A stretch of 64,000 nt of DNA from assembly GCA_003490025.1 (NCBI GenBank), contig DNJC01000076.1, forward strand, positions 1 through 64,000. The letters are read 5' to 3'. Numbering within the stretch: the stretch's first letter is position 1; every line of letters begins with the position of its first letter. The notes below the pieces were generated by a model that saw only the letters and a program-made list of their open reading frames with translations, made no database searches and had not been told where the DNA came from. Made by a program: the position numbers and the translations under genes. Source of the stretch: Geobacter sp. (GTDB taxonomy: Bacteria; Desulfobacterota; Desulfuromonadia; Geobacterales; Geobacteraceae). This document shows positions 1 to 8,307 of this stretch, in pieces.

Positions 1-23
1 CCACGATGTCGTGGCACTCAACA

Positions 24-86
24 CGTAGAACGTAGAACGTAGAACGTAGAACGTAGAACGTAGAACGTAGAACGTAGAACGTAGAA
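24..86. repeat. Heptanucleotide tandem repeat, 9 copies of CGTAGAA
   Basis: Nine perfect head-to-tail copies of the 7-bp unit CGTAGAA lie just downstream of the sensor kinase stop codon. A short palindrome, CCACGATGTCGTGG, occupies 1-14 immediately before it. The same unit recurs at 29003-29106 and 49279-49292, so it is a dispersed intergenic repeat of this genome. A 7-bp unit cannot stay in frame, and no coding frame crosses it. Function is unknown. Confidence 0.95.
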
Positions 87-97
87 CGGCTTCCGGT

Positions 98-2098
98 TTA
101 AAACAGCTCCGGCTGCATCGCCTCCTGCTCCAGGGGGAGGACCAGGAAGAAGGAACTTCCGCCGGCGCTCTCGACCCAGACCATCCCGCCGTGCGCCTCG
201 ACCATCCCCTTGACGATGGCGAGCCCGATCCCCGCGCCTTTCGCCTGCGCCCTGGTGCCGCCGCTGGTGTGGTGCCGGATGTCCCCCACCTCGTAGAAGA
301 TCTCGAAGATCCGCCGCTGCTCGTCCGGCGGGATGCCGATCCCTTGGTCGCGCACCTCGATCTCCATGTAGCAGCGCTCGCCGCAGCGCCTGAGAAACTC
401 CGGGTTGAAACGCTCCAGCGTATCCCGCCGCACCTGCAGCGCCTTCCCGTCCACGACCTGCCCGCTCACCACGATCTCGCCTCCCTTGGGAGTGAACCGT
501 ATCGCGTTCAGGAGCAACTCGGAAAAGACCCGCTCCAGGTAGGTCCGGTCCCCGTCGAAGTAGGGGAGGGAGTCCAGGTTCCGGAGCATCACCACCTGCC
601 CCCGCTCCTCGAGCACAGGCTGCAACTGGTCCAGCAGGTTCTCCATGAACATCCTCAGGTGTATCGCCGTGGTCTCCAGCCCCCCCCTGCGCGCTTCCAG
701 CCTGACCAGCTTCAGGAGATCGGCCACCAGCGCCTTCAGCCGCAGGCCTCCGTCCCGCACCATCTCCAGCACGCCGACGGCGCTCTCGATGCTGCTCCAG
801 CCGTGCTGCAGCAGGTGGTCGACCCCGGCGATGATGCTGGTGAGCGGGGTGTTGAATTCGTGGGAGACCATCCCCAGGAACTGGTTCTTCATCCGGTCCA
901 GCCGGTTCAGCTCCAGGTTCGCCTGTTCCACGAGGACGAGGTTCTGCTTCAACCGGCTCTCCGAAACGGAAAGGTTGTGGCTGCTTTTCTCCAGCAGGCG
1001 GTGCGAGCGGAGCAGCTCCTCGCTCTTCCAGTTCAGTTCGACGAAAAGCCGCCCCTTCTCGATGATGCTCCCCATCTGCTTACCCACGGTGGTCAGGAAG
1101 CGCAACTCCTCCTTGGTGTAGCAGTGCATGCCGGAGTGCATCAGGTGCATGACCCCGATGACGTGTTGCTGCGCGGCTATCGGAATCGAGGTGAGGCAGT
1201 TCCACCCTTCGGCCGCCGCAGCGAGCGACAGGAGTCCCCCCTGGTCTTCCCCCCGCACGCAGAGCTGCCGGTAAGCCTCCGGTTCCCGTGCGATCTTGTC
1301 GGAGATGGTCTGCCCGAGCTGCTGCGAAACCTCCCGGGCGATGCAAAGGCGCGGCGTCACCCCGTCGGCGTCGAACAGGTGCAGCGCCCCCCCGCCTGCG
1401 TCAAACAGCTCCATGATCTCGACGAGCGTCGCTTCCTGCACCTCCATCTCTGGCGAATTGCCCATGCCGCTCAGGATGTGGTTCAGGATGAAGAGTTCCC
1501 GGTTCCTCTGCCAGATCTCCCGTTCGGTCCGCCTTTTCTCGGTGATGTCCCGCAACAGGCAGTGGGCCACCTGCTCGTCACCCAGGTCGATGAGGCGGGC
1601 GTTGATCTCCCCCAGGAAGAGGGAGCCGTCCTTTCTCTGGAACTGGAGGTCCTCCATCTCCGCCCTGCCGTGCCTCTTCAACTGGTAGAGGAAGGAACGG
1701 AAACGGTCGTGCTCGCAGGGATGCAGGAGATCGCGGGCCGGCATGGAGGTCAGTTCCTCCCGGCTGAAACCGAGGAGTTCCCTCCCGACCCGGTTTTCCT
1801 CTTCAAGGACCCCGCTTTCCGCGTCGAAGATGAAGATGGCGCTCCCGGCCCCCTCCAGGAGGCTCTTGTAGCGGCGTGCGGCCTTGGCGGCCTCCTGCTG
1901 CATGCCGTCGATCTCCCGGCGAAGCCCTGCGACGAACTGTGCCTGGCGGGTTTTGAACAGCGCGGCAAAGGCGAGGAGCACCACCGCGAGCGAGATGGAG
2001 ATCCCCAAGTGGAGCCATCCCGGCAGCGGAGTGAGCCGCTCGATGATGAGGAGCAGCAACTCGCAGGCGATTATCAGCAAGAGCGGTGCAAAGTGCAA
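98..2098 (-). CDS. Membrane-anchored PAS-GAF sensor histidine kinase
   Basis: A sensor kinase of about 666 residues. Two N-terminal hydrophobic helices (residues about 3-22 and 28-48) are followed by a PAS domain (about 75-190), a GAF domain (about 215-360), a coiled coil, a HisKA domain with the phosphoacceptor motif SHEFNTPL and an HATPase_c domain with NAIRFTPKGG (N box), DQGIGIPPDE (G1) and GAGIGLAIVKG (G2). The open frame continues upstream into cinA in another frame. I chose the TTG at 2098 because AGGGGA lies 7 nt before it; a TTG at 2125 is the alternative. It follows cinA in the same direction. No response regulator gene is adjacent, so the partner and signal are unknown; the GAF domain is a plausible small-molecule sensor. 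Confidence 0.85.
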   Translation of the reverse strand: MHFAPLLLIIACELLLLIIERLTPLPGWLHLGISISLAVVLLAFAALFKTRQAQFVAGLRREIDGMQQEAAKAARRYKSLLEGAGSAIFIFDAESGVLEEENRVGRELLGFSREELTSMPARDLLHPCEHDRFRSFLYQLKRHGRAEMEDLQFQRKDGSLFLGEINARLIDLGDEQVAHCLLRDITEKRRTEREIWQRNRELFILNHILSGMGNSPEMEVQEATLVEIMELFDAGGGALHLFDADGVTPRLCIAREVSQQLGQTISDKIAREPEAYRQLCVRGEDQGGLLSLAAAAEGWNCLTSIPIAAQQHVIGVMHLMHSGMHCYTKEELRFLTTVGKQMGSIIEKGRLFVELNWKSEELLRSHRLLEKSSHNLSVSESRLKQNLVLVEQANLELNRLDRMKNQFLGMVSHEFNTPLTSIIAGVDHLLQHGWSSIESAVGVLEMVRDGGLRLKALVADLLKLVRLEARRGGLETTAIHLRMFMENLLDQLQPVLEERGQVVMLRNLDSLPYFDGDRTYLERVFSELLLNAIRFTPKGGEIVVSGQVVDGKALQVRRDTLERFNPEFLRRCGERCYMEIEVRDQGIGIPPDEQRRIFEIFYEVGDIRHHTSGGTRAQAKGAGIGLAIVKGMVEAHGGMVWVESAGGSSFFLVLPLEQEAMQPELF

Positions 2099-2138
2099 GG
2101 CCGTATCCCCTGTACCAGCATTCAACGTGGGGGCCGGT

Positions 2139-3383
2139 TCAGTTGCGGCCCGTTTTTCCGTGGAGGGTGAGGAGGTAGTTGCGCAGCCAGTCGAGCGCCG
2201 TGAAGCAGGTGATGGACCTGACGCCGGCCCGGTCACCCTGGAAGTTGTATCTCTCCACGAGGCAGCAGGACGCGTCGGCAAGCGCCAGGTAGACGGTGCC
2301 GACCGGCTTCTCGGCCGTGCCGCCGTCGGGCCCCGCTATCCCGGTGACGGAGAGGGCCAGGTCGCTCCCGGCCGCCTCGCGCGCTCCGGTCGCCATGGCG
2401 CGGGCGACCTCGGAGCTGACCGCGCCATGCGCCTCGATCAGCTCCGCCGGGACCTTGAGCATCCGCGTCTTCGCCTCGTTGCTGTAGGTGACGTTCCCCT
2501 CCAGGAAATAGGCGGAACTCCCGGCGACGGCCGTGATGCGGGAGGCGATCATGCCGCCGGTGCACGACTCGGCGAGGGCGAGGGTGAGGCCGCTTTCCCG
2601 GAAGAGGAGGGCGAGCCGGTCGTCCATGGTCTCGCCGTCCTTAGCGAAGACGAAGCTCTCCAGCCGCTCCCGCACCGCCTCGACCGCCTCCTTGAGGAGG
2701 CCGGCATGCTCCGCGGCGCTCCTCAGGATCAGGTGGATCTCCGGGTACTTGACGCAGTAGGCGAGCTGCACCGGCGAGTTCTCGGGGAAGACCCCCGCGA
2801 GGCGTTCGGCGATGGCCGCCTCGGGGATGCCGAAGAGCTTGAGCGTGACCCGCCGCCAGGGGGCGGGAAGCCGCTTGGCTAGCGGCGGGAGGACGCTCTC
2901 CGCCAGCATCCGCTCCATCTCGTACGGGACACCCGGGAGAAAGAAGAGGTCGGCGCCCGAGATGTTGACGACGAAGCCGCAGGCGGTTCCGAGCGGGTTG
3001 TCGATCAGCGTGCACCCCTTGGGGAGCAGCGCCTGCCTCCGGTTCGCCGGGTGGAGCCCCCCCTTGATCCGCTCCTCGAAACGGGCCAGGTGGGCGAGCG
3101 CTCCTTGCGAGAGTTCCAGCTCCGTCCCGGCGGCGACCGCGGCGGCCTGGGCGGTGTAGTCGTCCGGGGTGGGGCCGAGCCCGCCGGTGACCACCACGAC
3201 GTCGCTCTCCCCGGCGAGTTCCCTGAGCGCCGCGGCGATCGCCTCCACGTCGTCCGGCACCGTCAGGTGCTTGAAGACGCGCCCGCCGGCGTCGTAGAGA
3301 CGGTCCGCGATGTGGCTCGCGTTGGTGTCCACCGTCTCGCCGGTGAGAAGTTCGTCCCCTATGGAAAGCGTTGCTATCTTCAC
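2139..3383 (-). CDS. cinA: CinA-family competence/damage protein with nicotinamide-nucleotide amidase domain
   Basis: A 414-residue protein of normal CinA length. The N-terminal half is a molybdopterin-binding (MoCF/COG1058) domain with SIGDELLTGETVDTN near residue 8 and GGLGPTPDD near 70. In known CinA proteins this domain acts as an ADP-ribose pyrophosphatase. The C-terminal part (from about residue 250) is a PncC-type amidase that deamidates nicotinamide mononucleotide, with ESCTGG, TYSNEAK and VTGIAGPDGG. The start is a GTG with GAGG 6 nt upstream, and the first codons overlap the pgpA stop by 4 bp, indicating translational coupling. The long open frame seen upstream is a shadow of pgpA in another frame. 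Confidence 0.93.
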   Translation of the reverse strand: MKIATLSIGDELLTGETVDTNASHIADRLYDAGGRVFKHLTVPDDVEAIAAALRELAGESDVVVVTGGLGPTPDDYTAQAAAVAAGTELELSQGALAHLARFEERIKGGLHPANRRQALLPKGCTLIDNPLGTACGFVVNISGADLFFLPGVPYEMERMLAESVLPPLAKRLPAPWRRVTLKLFGIPEAAIAERLAGVFPENSPVQLAYCVKYPEIHLILRSAAEHAGLLKEAVEAVRERLESFVFAKDGETMDDRLALLFRESGLTLALAESCTGGMIASRITAVAGSSAYFLEGNVTYSNEAKTRMLKVPAELIEAHGAVSSEVARAMATGAREAAGSDLALSVTGIAGPDGGTAEKPVGTVYLALADASCCLVERYNFQGDRAGVRSITCFTALDWLRNYLLTLHGKTGRN

Positions 3384-3829
3384 AATAACCTCAGCACCAG
3401 GTGGGTCGCGGCGCAGGCGTAGACCCCGGCGGCGATATCGTCCAGCACCACGCCGTAGCCGTTTTTGAGCGACCGGTCGAACCAGCGCGCCGGCTGCGGC
3501 TTCAGGATGTCGAAGAAGCGAAACGCCAGGAACCCGACCAGCACCCCCTGAAAGGTGGGGGGGACGGCGATCATGGTGACCAGGTAACCGGCCACCTCGT
3601 CGATGACGATCTTGCCCGAGTCGTGCTCGCCCCAGATCTCCTCCCCGAAACCGGCGCACCAGCAGGCGAAGAGGGTGAAGGCGACCGTGGTGAGGAGGTA
3701 GAGCGTAAGCGGCATGCGGGCCAGCGCCAGGTAGAGCGGGATGGCCCCGAGGGTCCCGACGGTTCCCGAGGCGAAGGGGGAAAAACCGGTGCCGAACCAG
3801 GTGGCGGCGAGGATGACGAAGCGTCTCAT
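3380..3829 (-). CDS. pgpA: Phosphatidylglycerophosphatase A
   Basis: A 149-residue membrane protein of the PgpA family, which dephosphorylates phosphatidylglycerol phosphate in the last step of phosphatidylglycerol synthesis. Visible family features are the N-terminal ATWFGTGFSPFASGTVGTLG segment, KIVIDEVAGYLVTM (acidic active-site region) and FFDILKPQPARWFD, with DDIAAG near the C terminus; hydrophobic helices lie between them. Its ATG overlaps the larC stop (CGATGAG), and its 3' end overlaps cinA by 4 bp, so larB, larC, pgpA and cinA read as one coupled unit. Confidence 0.93.
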   Translation of the reverse strand: MRRFVILAATWFGTGFSPFASGTVGTLGAIPLYLALARMPLTLYLLTTVAFTLFACWCAGFGEEIWGEHDSGKIVIDEVAGYLVTMIAVPPTFQGVLVGFLAFRFFDILKPQPARWFDRSLKNGYGVVLDDIAAGVYACAATHLVLRLL

Positions 3830-4983
3830 CGGCCGCAGCACTCCCTCTCCACGATCCGGTACACCTCGATGAGCGGAAGGCGCAGGGCAAGGGCGATCTC
3901 CCGGCAGGAGTCGTACTCCGGCGTCACGCGCCCGTTTTGCATCACCTTCACCTGCACGGGCCCGAGCGAACTCTCCCTCGACTCGCTTTCGCGCGACAGC
4001 GTGACCCGCCCCGCCGGGTAGTAGCGCAGCCCGATCGCGGTGGACTCCGCCAGGATGGTGCCGGAGAGCGTCTCCAGCTCCTCCTTGCGGGCGATGACGG
4101 TGAGGCGGGTGGCGGGGCGGTTCTTCTTCATCTGCAGCGGCGAAAATGCCACGTCGAGCGCCCCCGCCTCGAAGAGCCTTTCCATGAGGAAACCGAAGAG
4201 TTCCGGGTTCATGTCGTCCAGGTGGGTCTCGACGACCAGGACCTCCTCGGCGGCGCCGATCCCGGCGGCCTCTCCCAGCACCAGCCGGAGCAGGTTGGGG
4301 AGTTCGGGGAAATCCTTTTCGCCGGCGCCGTAGCCTATCCCTTCCGGAGTCATCTTCGGGGGCGGGCCGAACCCTTCCGCGAGGGAGGCCACGATGGCGG
4401 CGCCGGTGGGGGTCACCCTTTCCCCCTCGCCGATGTCGGAGGAGAGCGGTATTCCCTTCATGAGCTGCGCCGTCGCGGGTGCTGGGACCGGGAGCTTGCC
4501 GTGGGCGGTATGGACGAAGCCGCGCCCGAAGGGAAGCCCGGAGGAGTAGACCTTCTCCACCCCGAGGTAGTCGAGGCCGATGGCCGTGCCGACGATGTCG
4601 ACGATGGAGTCGACGGCGCCGACCTCGTGGAAATGGACCCGCTCCAGCGGCACTGCGTGCACCGTCGCCTCCGCCTGGCCGAGCCTGAGGAAGATCCGCT
4701 GTGCCAATTCCTTTACCCGCGGCTTCAGCTCCGACTGCTCGATCATCGCCGCGATCCCGCAGTAGTGGCGGTGCGGCTGGTCTGCTTCGGTGAGCGTCAC
4801 CTTGAACGAGGTCCCGGAGACGCCGTGGCGCTCCACCTTGCGGCTGGAAAGCTCATAGTCGGAGAGCGGCAGCAGTGCGAGTGCCTCGCGCAGCGTCTCC
4901 AGCGGTAGCCCCAGCTCGATCAGGGCAGCCACCGTCATGTCGCCGGCGATCCCGGCGAAACAGTCGAAATAGATCACCTTCAT
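3826..4983 (-). CDS. larC: Nickel-pincer cofactor biosynthesis protein LarC (full length)
   Basis: A 385-residue LarC. In the established pathway LarC inserts nickel into pyridinium-3,5-bisthiocarboxylic acid mononucleotide in a CTP-dependent reaction to make the cofactor of LarA-type racemases. The N terminus IYFDCFAGIAGDM, the His-rich ERVHFHEVGAVDS near residue 115, GERVTPTGAAI near 190 and VVETHLDDMNPE near 265 are family hallmarks. Unlike the larC1/larC2 arrangement of Lactobacillus plantarum, this is one uninterrupted frame. It starts 2 nt after the larB stop. No LarE or LarA is in the window, so whether the organism makes complete cofactor cannot be judged here. Confidence 0.93.
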   Translation of the reverse strand: MKVIYFDCFAGIAGDMTVAALIELGLPLETLREALALLPLSDYELSSRKVERHGVSGTSFKVTLTEADQPHRHYCGIAAMIEQSELKPRVKELAQRIFLRLGQAEATVHAVPLERVHFHEVGAVDSIVDIVGTAIGLDYLGVEKVYSSGLPFGRGFVHTAHGKLPVPAPATAQLMKGIPLSSDIGEGERVTPTGAAIVASLAEGFGPPPKMTPEGIGYGAGEKDFPELPNLLRLVLGEAAGIGAAEEVLVVETHLDDMNPELFGFLMERLFEAGALDVAFSPLQMKKNRPATRLTVIARKEELETLSGTILAESTAIGLRYYPAGRVTLSRESESRESSLGPVQVKVMQNGRVTPEYDSCREIALALRLPLIEVYRIVERECCGR

Positions 4984-4985
4984 CG

Positions 4986-5735
4986 CTATATCCTGTTCAT
5001 CAGGCTGGCGGCGTAGGCCGCTCCGAAGCCGTTGTCTATGTTCACCACGGTCACCCCGGCGGCGCAGGAGTTCAGCATCCCGAGGAGCGCCGCGACGCCG
5101 CCGAAGGAAGCGCCGTAACCGACCGAGGTCGGCACCGCTATCACCGGCTTCGCCACCAGGCCGCCGACCACGGAGGGGAGCGCCCCCTCCATCCCGGCGA
5201 CCACGATGATGACCGATGCCTCGGCAAGGGCGCCGCGACGTGCCAGCAGGCGATGCAGCCCCGCCACGCCCACGTCGTAGATCTTCTCCACCTCGTTACC
5301 CATGAGAACCGCCGTCAGCACCGCCTCGGCCGCTACCGGTATGTCCGAGGTCCCGGCGCAGACCACCAGCACCTTCCCCTTGCCGCGCAGCTCCACCGGG
5401 TGCTGCTCGATGGTGAGGGCGCGGGCGTCGGCGTGGTACACGGCGTTGGGGAAAAATTCCTTGAGTTTCGCCCCCTTGGCGCCGTTCACGCGGGTGGCCA
5501 GCACGTTCCCCCCCTTCTCGAGGAGCGCCGCGACGATGGTCCGCATCTGCTCGATGCTTTTCCCCTGGCCGAAGATCACCTCCGGGAACCCCTGGCGCAG
5601 CGCGCGGTGATGATCCACCGTGGCGCAGCCGAGGTCCTCGAATGGGAGGTGTTTCAGTCTTTCCATCGCCTGGGTGACGTCCACCGTCCCCCGGCTCACC
5701 TCCTCCAGGATCTTTTCAATCGCCTTTTTTTGCAT
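4986..5735 (-). CDS. larB: Pyridinium-3,5-biscarboxylic acid mononucleotide synthase LarB
   Basis: A 249-residue LarB. In the known pathway it carboxylates and hydrolyses nicotinic acid adenine dinucleotide in the first step of nickel-pincer cofactor synthesis. The C-terminal half (about 125-245) is a PurE/AIR-carboxylase-like domain with VVCAGTSDIPVAAEA, VAGMEGALPSVVGGL and PTSVGYGASFGG. The N-terminal part (DHHRALRQGFPEVIFGQGK) matches the LarB-specific region. It is the first gene of the larB-larC-pgpA-cinA run. The best Shine-Dalgarno candidate (GGGAGG) is rather far, about 14 nt, from the ATG. Confidence 0.92.
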   Translation of the reverse strand: MQKKAIEKILEEVSRGTVDVTQAMERLKHLPFEDLGCATVDHHRALRQGFPEVIFGQGKSIEQMRTIVAALLEKGGNVLATRVNGAKGAKLKEFFPNAVYHADARALTIEQHPVELRGKGKVLVVCAGTSDIPVAAEAVLTAVLMGNEVEKIYDVGVAGLHRLLARRGALAEASVIIVVAGMEGALPSVVGGLVAKPVIAVPTSVGYGASFGGVAALLGMLNSCAAGVTVVNIDNGFGAAYAASLMNRI

Positions 5736-6061
5736 GAATCGGGTCCCGCCTCCCTGGATCGGAAAATAGCATAAAGGCTAGCATAGAAGCGGGCCGTTGG
5801 CTGCATAAAAAAACGAGATGGTGACAACTTTGGTCAAGTTTTGCAGCAGCGGCGGTCCTGTCGCAGTACCTCTGTGAGATCGGGGCAGGATTACGCTCCT
5901 ACAGCCGGTTTCGCTGTGATTGTCGGGTCCCCCGCAGAGCCAACTCCGCATTTTGCCGATTGCTTGCAGGCGGTCCCTGTTGTACGTTTTGTCCTGCCTG
6001 TGACAGAGCCGGTAGTTGTTATGACGAAGCGGGAGCCGACCTGACAGCCAGCATATCCGTC
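5736..6061. other. Intergenic, no gene recognised
   Basis: This 326-bp stretch upstream of larB has short open frames on both strands, but none has a convincing ribosome binding site, domain or codon bias. It should hold the larB promoter; no clear -35/-10 pair was identified. Confidence 0.5.
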
Positions 6062-6260
6062 AAGGTCGCGGTTGTGACCGGGGCGGGACGGGGTCACTGC
6101 CGTTAAGTTAGGGGGGAAAGGGGACAGGCTACTTTTAGTGACATCGCTGGAAAAAGCAGCCTGTCCCCTTTTCTGTCCCTTTTCTGTCTCGTTGCTGCAG
6201 GAGGGTTGCCGCGTCGTCTTTGCCGACATCGACGGGGAGGCGGCCGCCAAAACCTGCGGA
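6062..6260 (+). pseudogene. Relic of a short-chain dehydrogenase/reductase, interrupted by a palindromic element
   Basis: Two fragments fit consecutive parts of an SDR Rossmann fold. At 6062-6094 the plus strand encodes KVAVVTGAGRG, the beta-1/glycine-motif start of an SDR. At 6192-6260 it encodes LLQEGCRVVFADIDGEAAAK, the end of helix A plus beta-2 with its D-x-D. They are in different frames and separated by 97 bp containing an inverted repeat. In intact SDRs only about eight residues separate these segments. Nothing of the protein after about residue 45 remains: the kinase gene on the opposite strand ends at 6271. The reading is by motif only. Confidence 0.55.
6117..6172. repeat. Inverted repeat (REP/MITE-like) inside SDR relic
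   Basis: Arms AAAGGGGACAGGCTACTTTT and AAAAGCAGCCTGTCCCCTTT are complementary with one mismatch around a short centre of about 15 nt. Palindromes built on GGGGACAGGCT are typical of dispersed REP-type elements mobilised by RAYT transposases; that assignment is family knowledge, and no transposase is in the window. It sits exactly between the two SDR fragments. Confidence 0.7.
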
Positions 6261-6270
6261 GTTGGAAGCG

Positions 6271-7479
6271 CTAGCCGCTATGGGGGAGCGTGAAATAAAA
6301 GCTGGCCCCCTGGCCCACCGTTCCCTGGCACCAGATCCTGCCTCCGTGACGCTGGACGATCCGCTGGGCCGTCGCCAGCCCGATGCCGACCCCCTCGAAC
6401 TCGGAGCCATGCAGCCGCTCGAAGGGACGGAAAAGCTTGTCCTGATAGAGCATCTCGAAGCCGGCCCCGTTGTCCTCGACGCAATAGACTTCCTGGCCGC
6501 TCGCCTCCAACCTGCCGAACCGGATGGAGGCGAGCGGCTTCTTCGAGGTGTACTTCCAGGCGTTCCCCAGCAGGTTCTCCAGCAGTTGCCTCATCAGCGA
6601 GCTGTCCCCGAGCACCTTCATCCCCGGTTCTACGACCTGCTCCACGCGGCGCGCCGGGTCCGTCTCCCGGAACATCCGCATGGTGGACTCCGCGATCTCG
6701 CTCATGTCGACCGTCTCCAGGTTGAGTTCCGCCCTGCTCATCCGCGACAGTTCCAGGAGATGGTCGATCAGGGTCCCCATCTTCTCGGAGGCTCCCCTGA
6801 TGCGGTCCAGGTAGCGGCTGGCCTCGGCTGGAAGCACCTCGCCGAAGTCCTCGACCAGCATGGAGCTGAAGCTGTTCATGTGGCGAAGCGGCGCCCTCAG
6901 GTCGTGGGAAACGGAATAGCTGAAGGATTCCTGCGCCCTGATCGCCTCCTCCAACTCCTCGGTCCGTTCCCTGACCCTTTGCTCCAGGAGTTCATTGGCC
7001 AATTTAAGTTCGGTCTGCTTCTGGATCAGGGCGTATTCGATCTCCTTGCGCTCGGATATGTTCGTGAACACGGTGGTGAATTTGCCGCGTTGCCGGCTGA
7101 AGGCATACACCTCGTAGTAATTGCCGGTTACCTCCCCGAAGTTCTCGAATCTGGTCGCGGCCCCGGTGAGGGCCACCTTGCCGAAGGTCTCGATCCACCA
7201 CAGGTCCAGTGCGGGGAAAATCTCAAGGATGGTTTTCCCCTCGGTAAACTTAATTCCCGTCTCCTGTTCGAAACCGGGGGTCACGCGCAGAAGCCGGTAA
7301 TCCTGAGGCTGCCCCTTTTCGTCGCAGATGATCTCGTTCTCGGCCCAGGCAAGATCCAGGTCCTCTAAGAACTCCAGGAAGCGATCCTCGACCTTTTGCT
7401 GCGACACGGCAATCACCGCGTCCTTTTTGGCCAGCTCCTGCAGCAACTCTTCCCTGCTCATGTCGGCGTACGCTTTCAT
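6271..7479 (-). CDS. Cytoplasmic PAS-domain sensor histidine kinase (orphan)
   Basis: A 402-residue kinase without membrane segments. It has a short N-terminal coiled coil, a PAS domain (about 35-140, containing NYYEVYAFSRQRGKFTTVFT), a linking coiled coil (about 140-172), HisKA with SVSHDLRAPLRHM near residue 185 and HATPase_c with NLLGNAWKYTSKK (N box), VEDNGAGFEMLYQDKLFRPF (G1/F boxes) and GVGIGLATAQRIVQRHGG (G2). The architecture resembles bacteriophytochrome-like or NtrY-independent cytoplasmic kinases that signal to CheY-like regulators. No regulator gene is adjacent. Confidence 0.87.
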   Translation of the reverse strand: MKAYADMSREELLQELAKKDAVIAVSQQKVEDRFLEFLEDLDLAWAENEIICDEKGQPQDYRLLRVTPGFEQETGIKFTEGKTILEIFPALDLWWIETFGKVALTGAATRFENFGEVTGNYYEVYAFSRQRGKFTTVFTNISERKEIEYALIQKQTELKLANELLEQRVRERTEELEEAIRAQESFSYSVSHDLRAPLRHMNSFSSMLVEDFGEVLPAEASRYLDRIRGASEKMGTLIDHLLELSRMSRAELNLETVDMSEIAESTMRMFRETDPARRVEQVVEPGMKVLGDSSLMRQLLENLLGNAWKYTSKKPLASIRFGRLEASGQEVYCVEDNGAGFEMLYQDKLFRPFERLHGSEFEGVGIGLATAQRIVQRHGGRIWCQGTVGQGASFYFTLPHSG

Positions 7480-7545
7480 GAAGTATGGCCCCTTCTGGTG
7501 GATGGAAATGCCGGGGATTCTACGTGGAGGCTAATTAATTTACAA

Positions 7546-8307
7546 TCATTTTTTTGGTTCCGACCTGCTCGGTGCCGCATGCGGGCGCCGCCGTAGGGGC
7601 GAATGATCATTCGCCCCGTCCGACAGCCGCGGCCGCATCGCCAGGTAAAGCGCCAGCGCCATCACCCAGCAGATGATGGCGCTGTAGAAGTTGTGGGACA
7701 GGAAGTGGGCGCCGCGCGCCATCTGCCCGTAGGCGTAAAGGCTTCCCAGCACTCCCCCCGCCCCGAGCCAGTACCGCGCCACCTTCCTGCGCCGGTCGCG
7801 CCAGGCGAAGTAGCCTGCGAAAAGCGAGAACCCGCCGGAGGCATGCCCGGCGGGAAAACAGTTCCCCGGCGCGCACGCCTGCGGCGGCGGTTCGGTGAGC
7901 CGGGTGTACGGCACGCTCCCGCCGTAGCGCTGCACGTCCCATGGGCAGTGCCGCCCGATCCCCTTCTTCAGCATCGAAACTGTGGTCGTGCCGATGACGA
8001 TGGCGAGCGCCAGGTACAAAAGACGCCAGCGCAACGGGCGGAGCCTCTCCCACCTGAACGACCCGATCCACCCCAAAACCGATCCCGCTGCAATCGCCAG
8101 GATCAGGTCCTTGCCACGCTCGTGAACCAGCCATTCGGCCCACCATGCCTCGCGGGCCGGCCAGATCCCCTTCTGGAAATCGAAGAAACGGTCCGCCAGG
8201 GTGATGTCGACGTCTGTCGTCTCGCAGAGTGTCGCTGCAACCAGGAAAATGAAAATGGGTACGGCGAGATGCCGTACCCAGAAGTTTGCGTTCAATTGTT
8301 TCGTCAT
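7546..8307 (-). CDS. PAP2-family membrane phosphatase
   Basis: A 253-residue integral membrane protein with about six hydrophobic segments. The three PAP2 phosphatase motifs are recognisable: KKGIGRHCPWD (C1 variant), PAGHASGGF (C2) and ARGAHFLSHNFYSA (C3, with the catalytic His and a variant at the last Asp). Family members dephosphorylate undecaprenyl diphosphate, lipid A or phosphatidate. Its ATG directly abuts the stop of the sulfatase-family gene, so the two are probably co-transcribed and may act on the same lipid or lipid A substrate. The Arg/Lys-rich tail (RRRPHAAPSRSEPKK) is cytosolic-looking. Confidence 0.85.
   Translation of the reverse strand: MTKQLNANFWVRHLAVPIFIFLVAATLCETTDVDITLADRFFDFQKGIWPAREAWWAEWLVHERGKDLILAIAAGSVLGWIGSFRWERLRPLRWRLLYLALAIVIGTTTVSMLKKGIGRHCPWDVQRYGGSVPYTRLTEPPPQACAPGNCFPAGHASGGFSLFAGYFAWRDRRRKVARYWLGAGGVLGSLYAYGQMARGAHFLSHNFYSAIICWVMALALYLAMRPRLSDGANDHSPLRRRPHAAPSRSEPKK

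Noticed and set aside
191..2170. 659-codon plus-strand open frame opposite the sensor kinase
   Set aside because: Arg/Pro/His/Leu-rich composition typical of the antisense of a high-GC gene; the minus-strand frame encodes complete PAS, GAF, HisKA and HATPase domains.
5891..6250. 119-codon minus-strand open frame upstream of larB
   Set aside because: No domain and no ribosome binding site, and it runs through the palindromic element and the SDR relic; most likely a chance frame.
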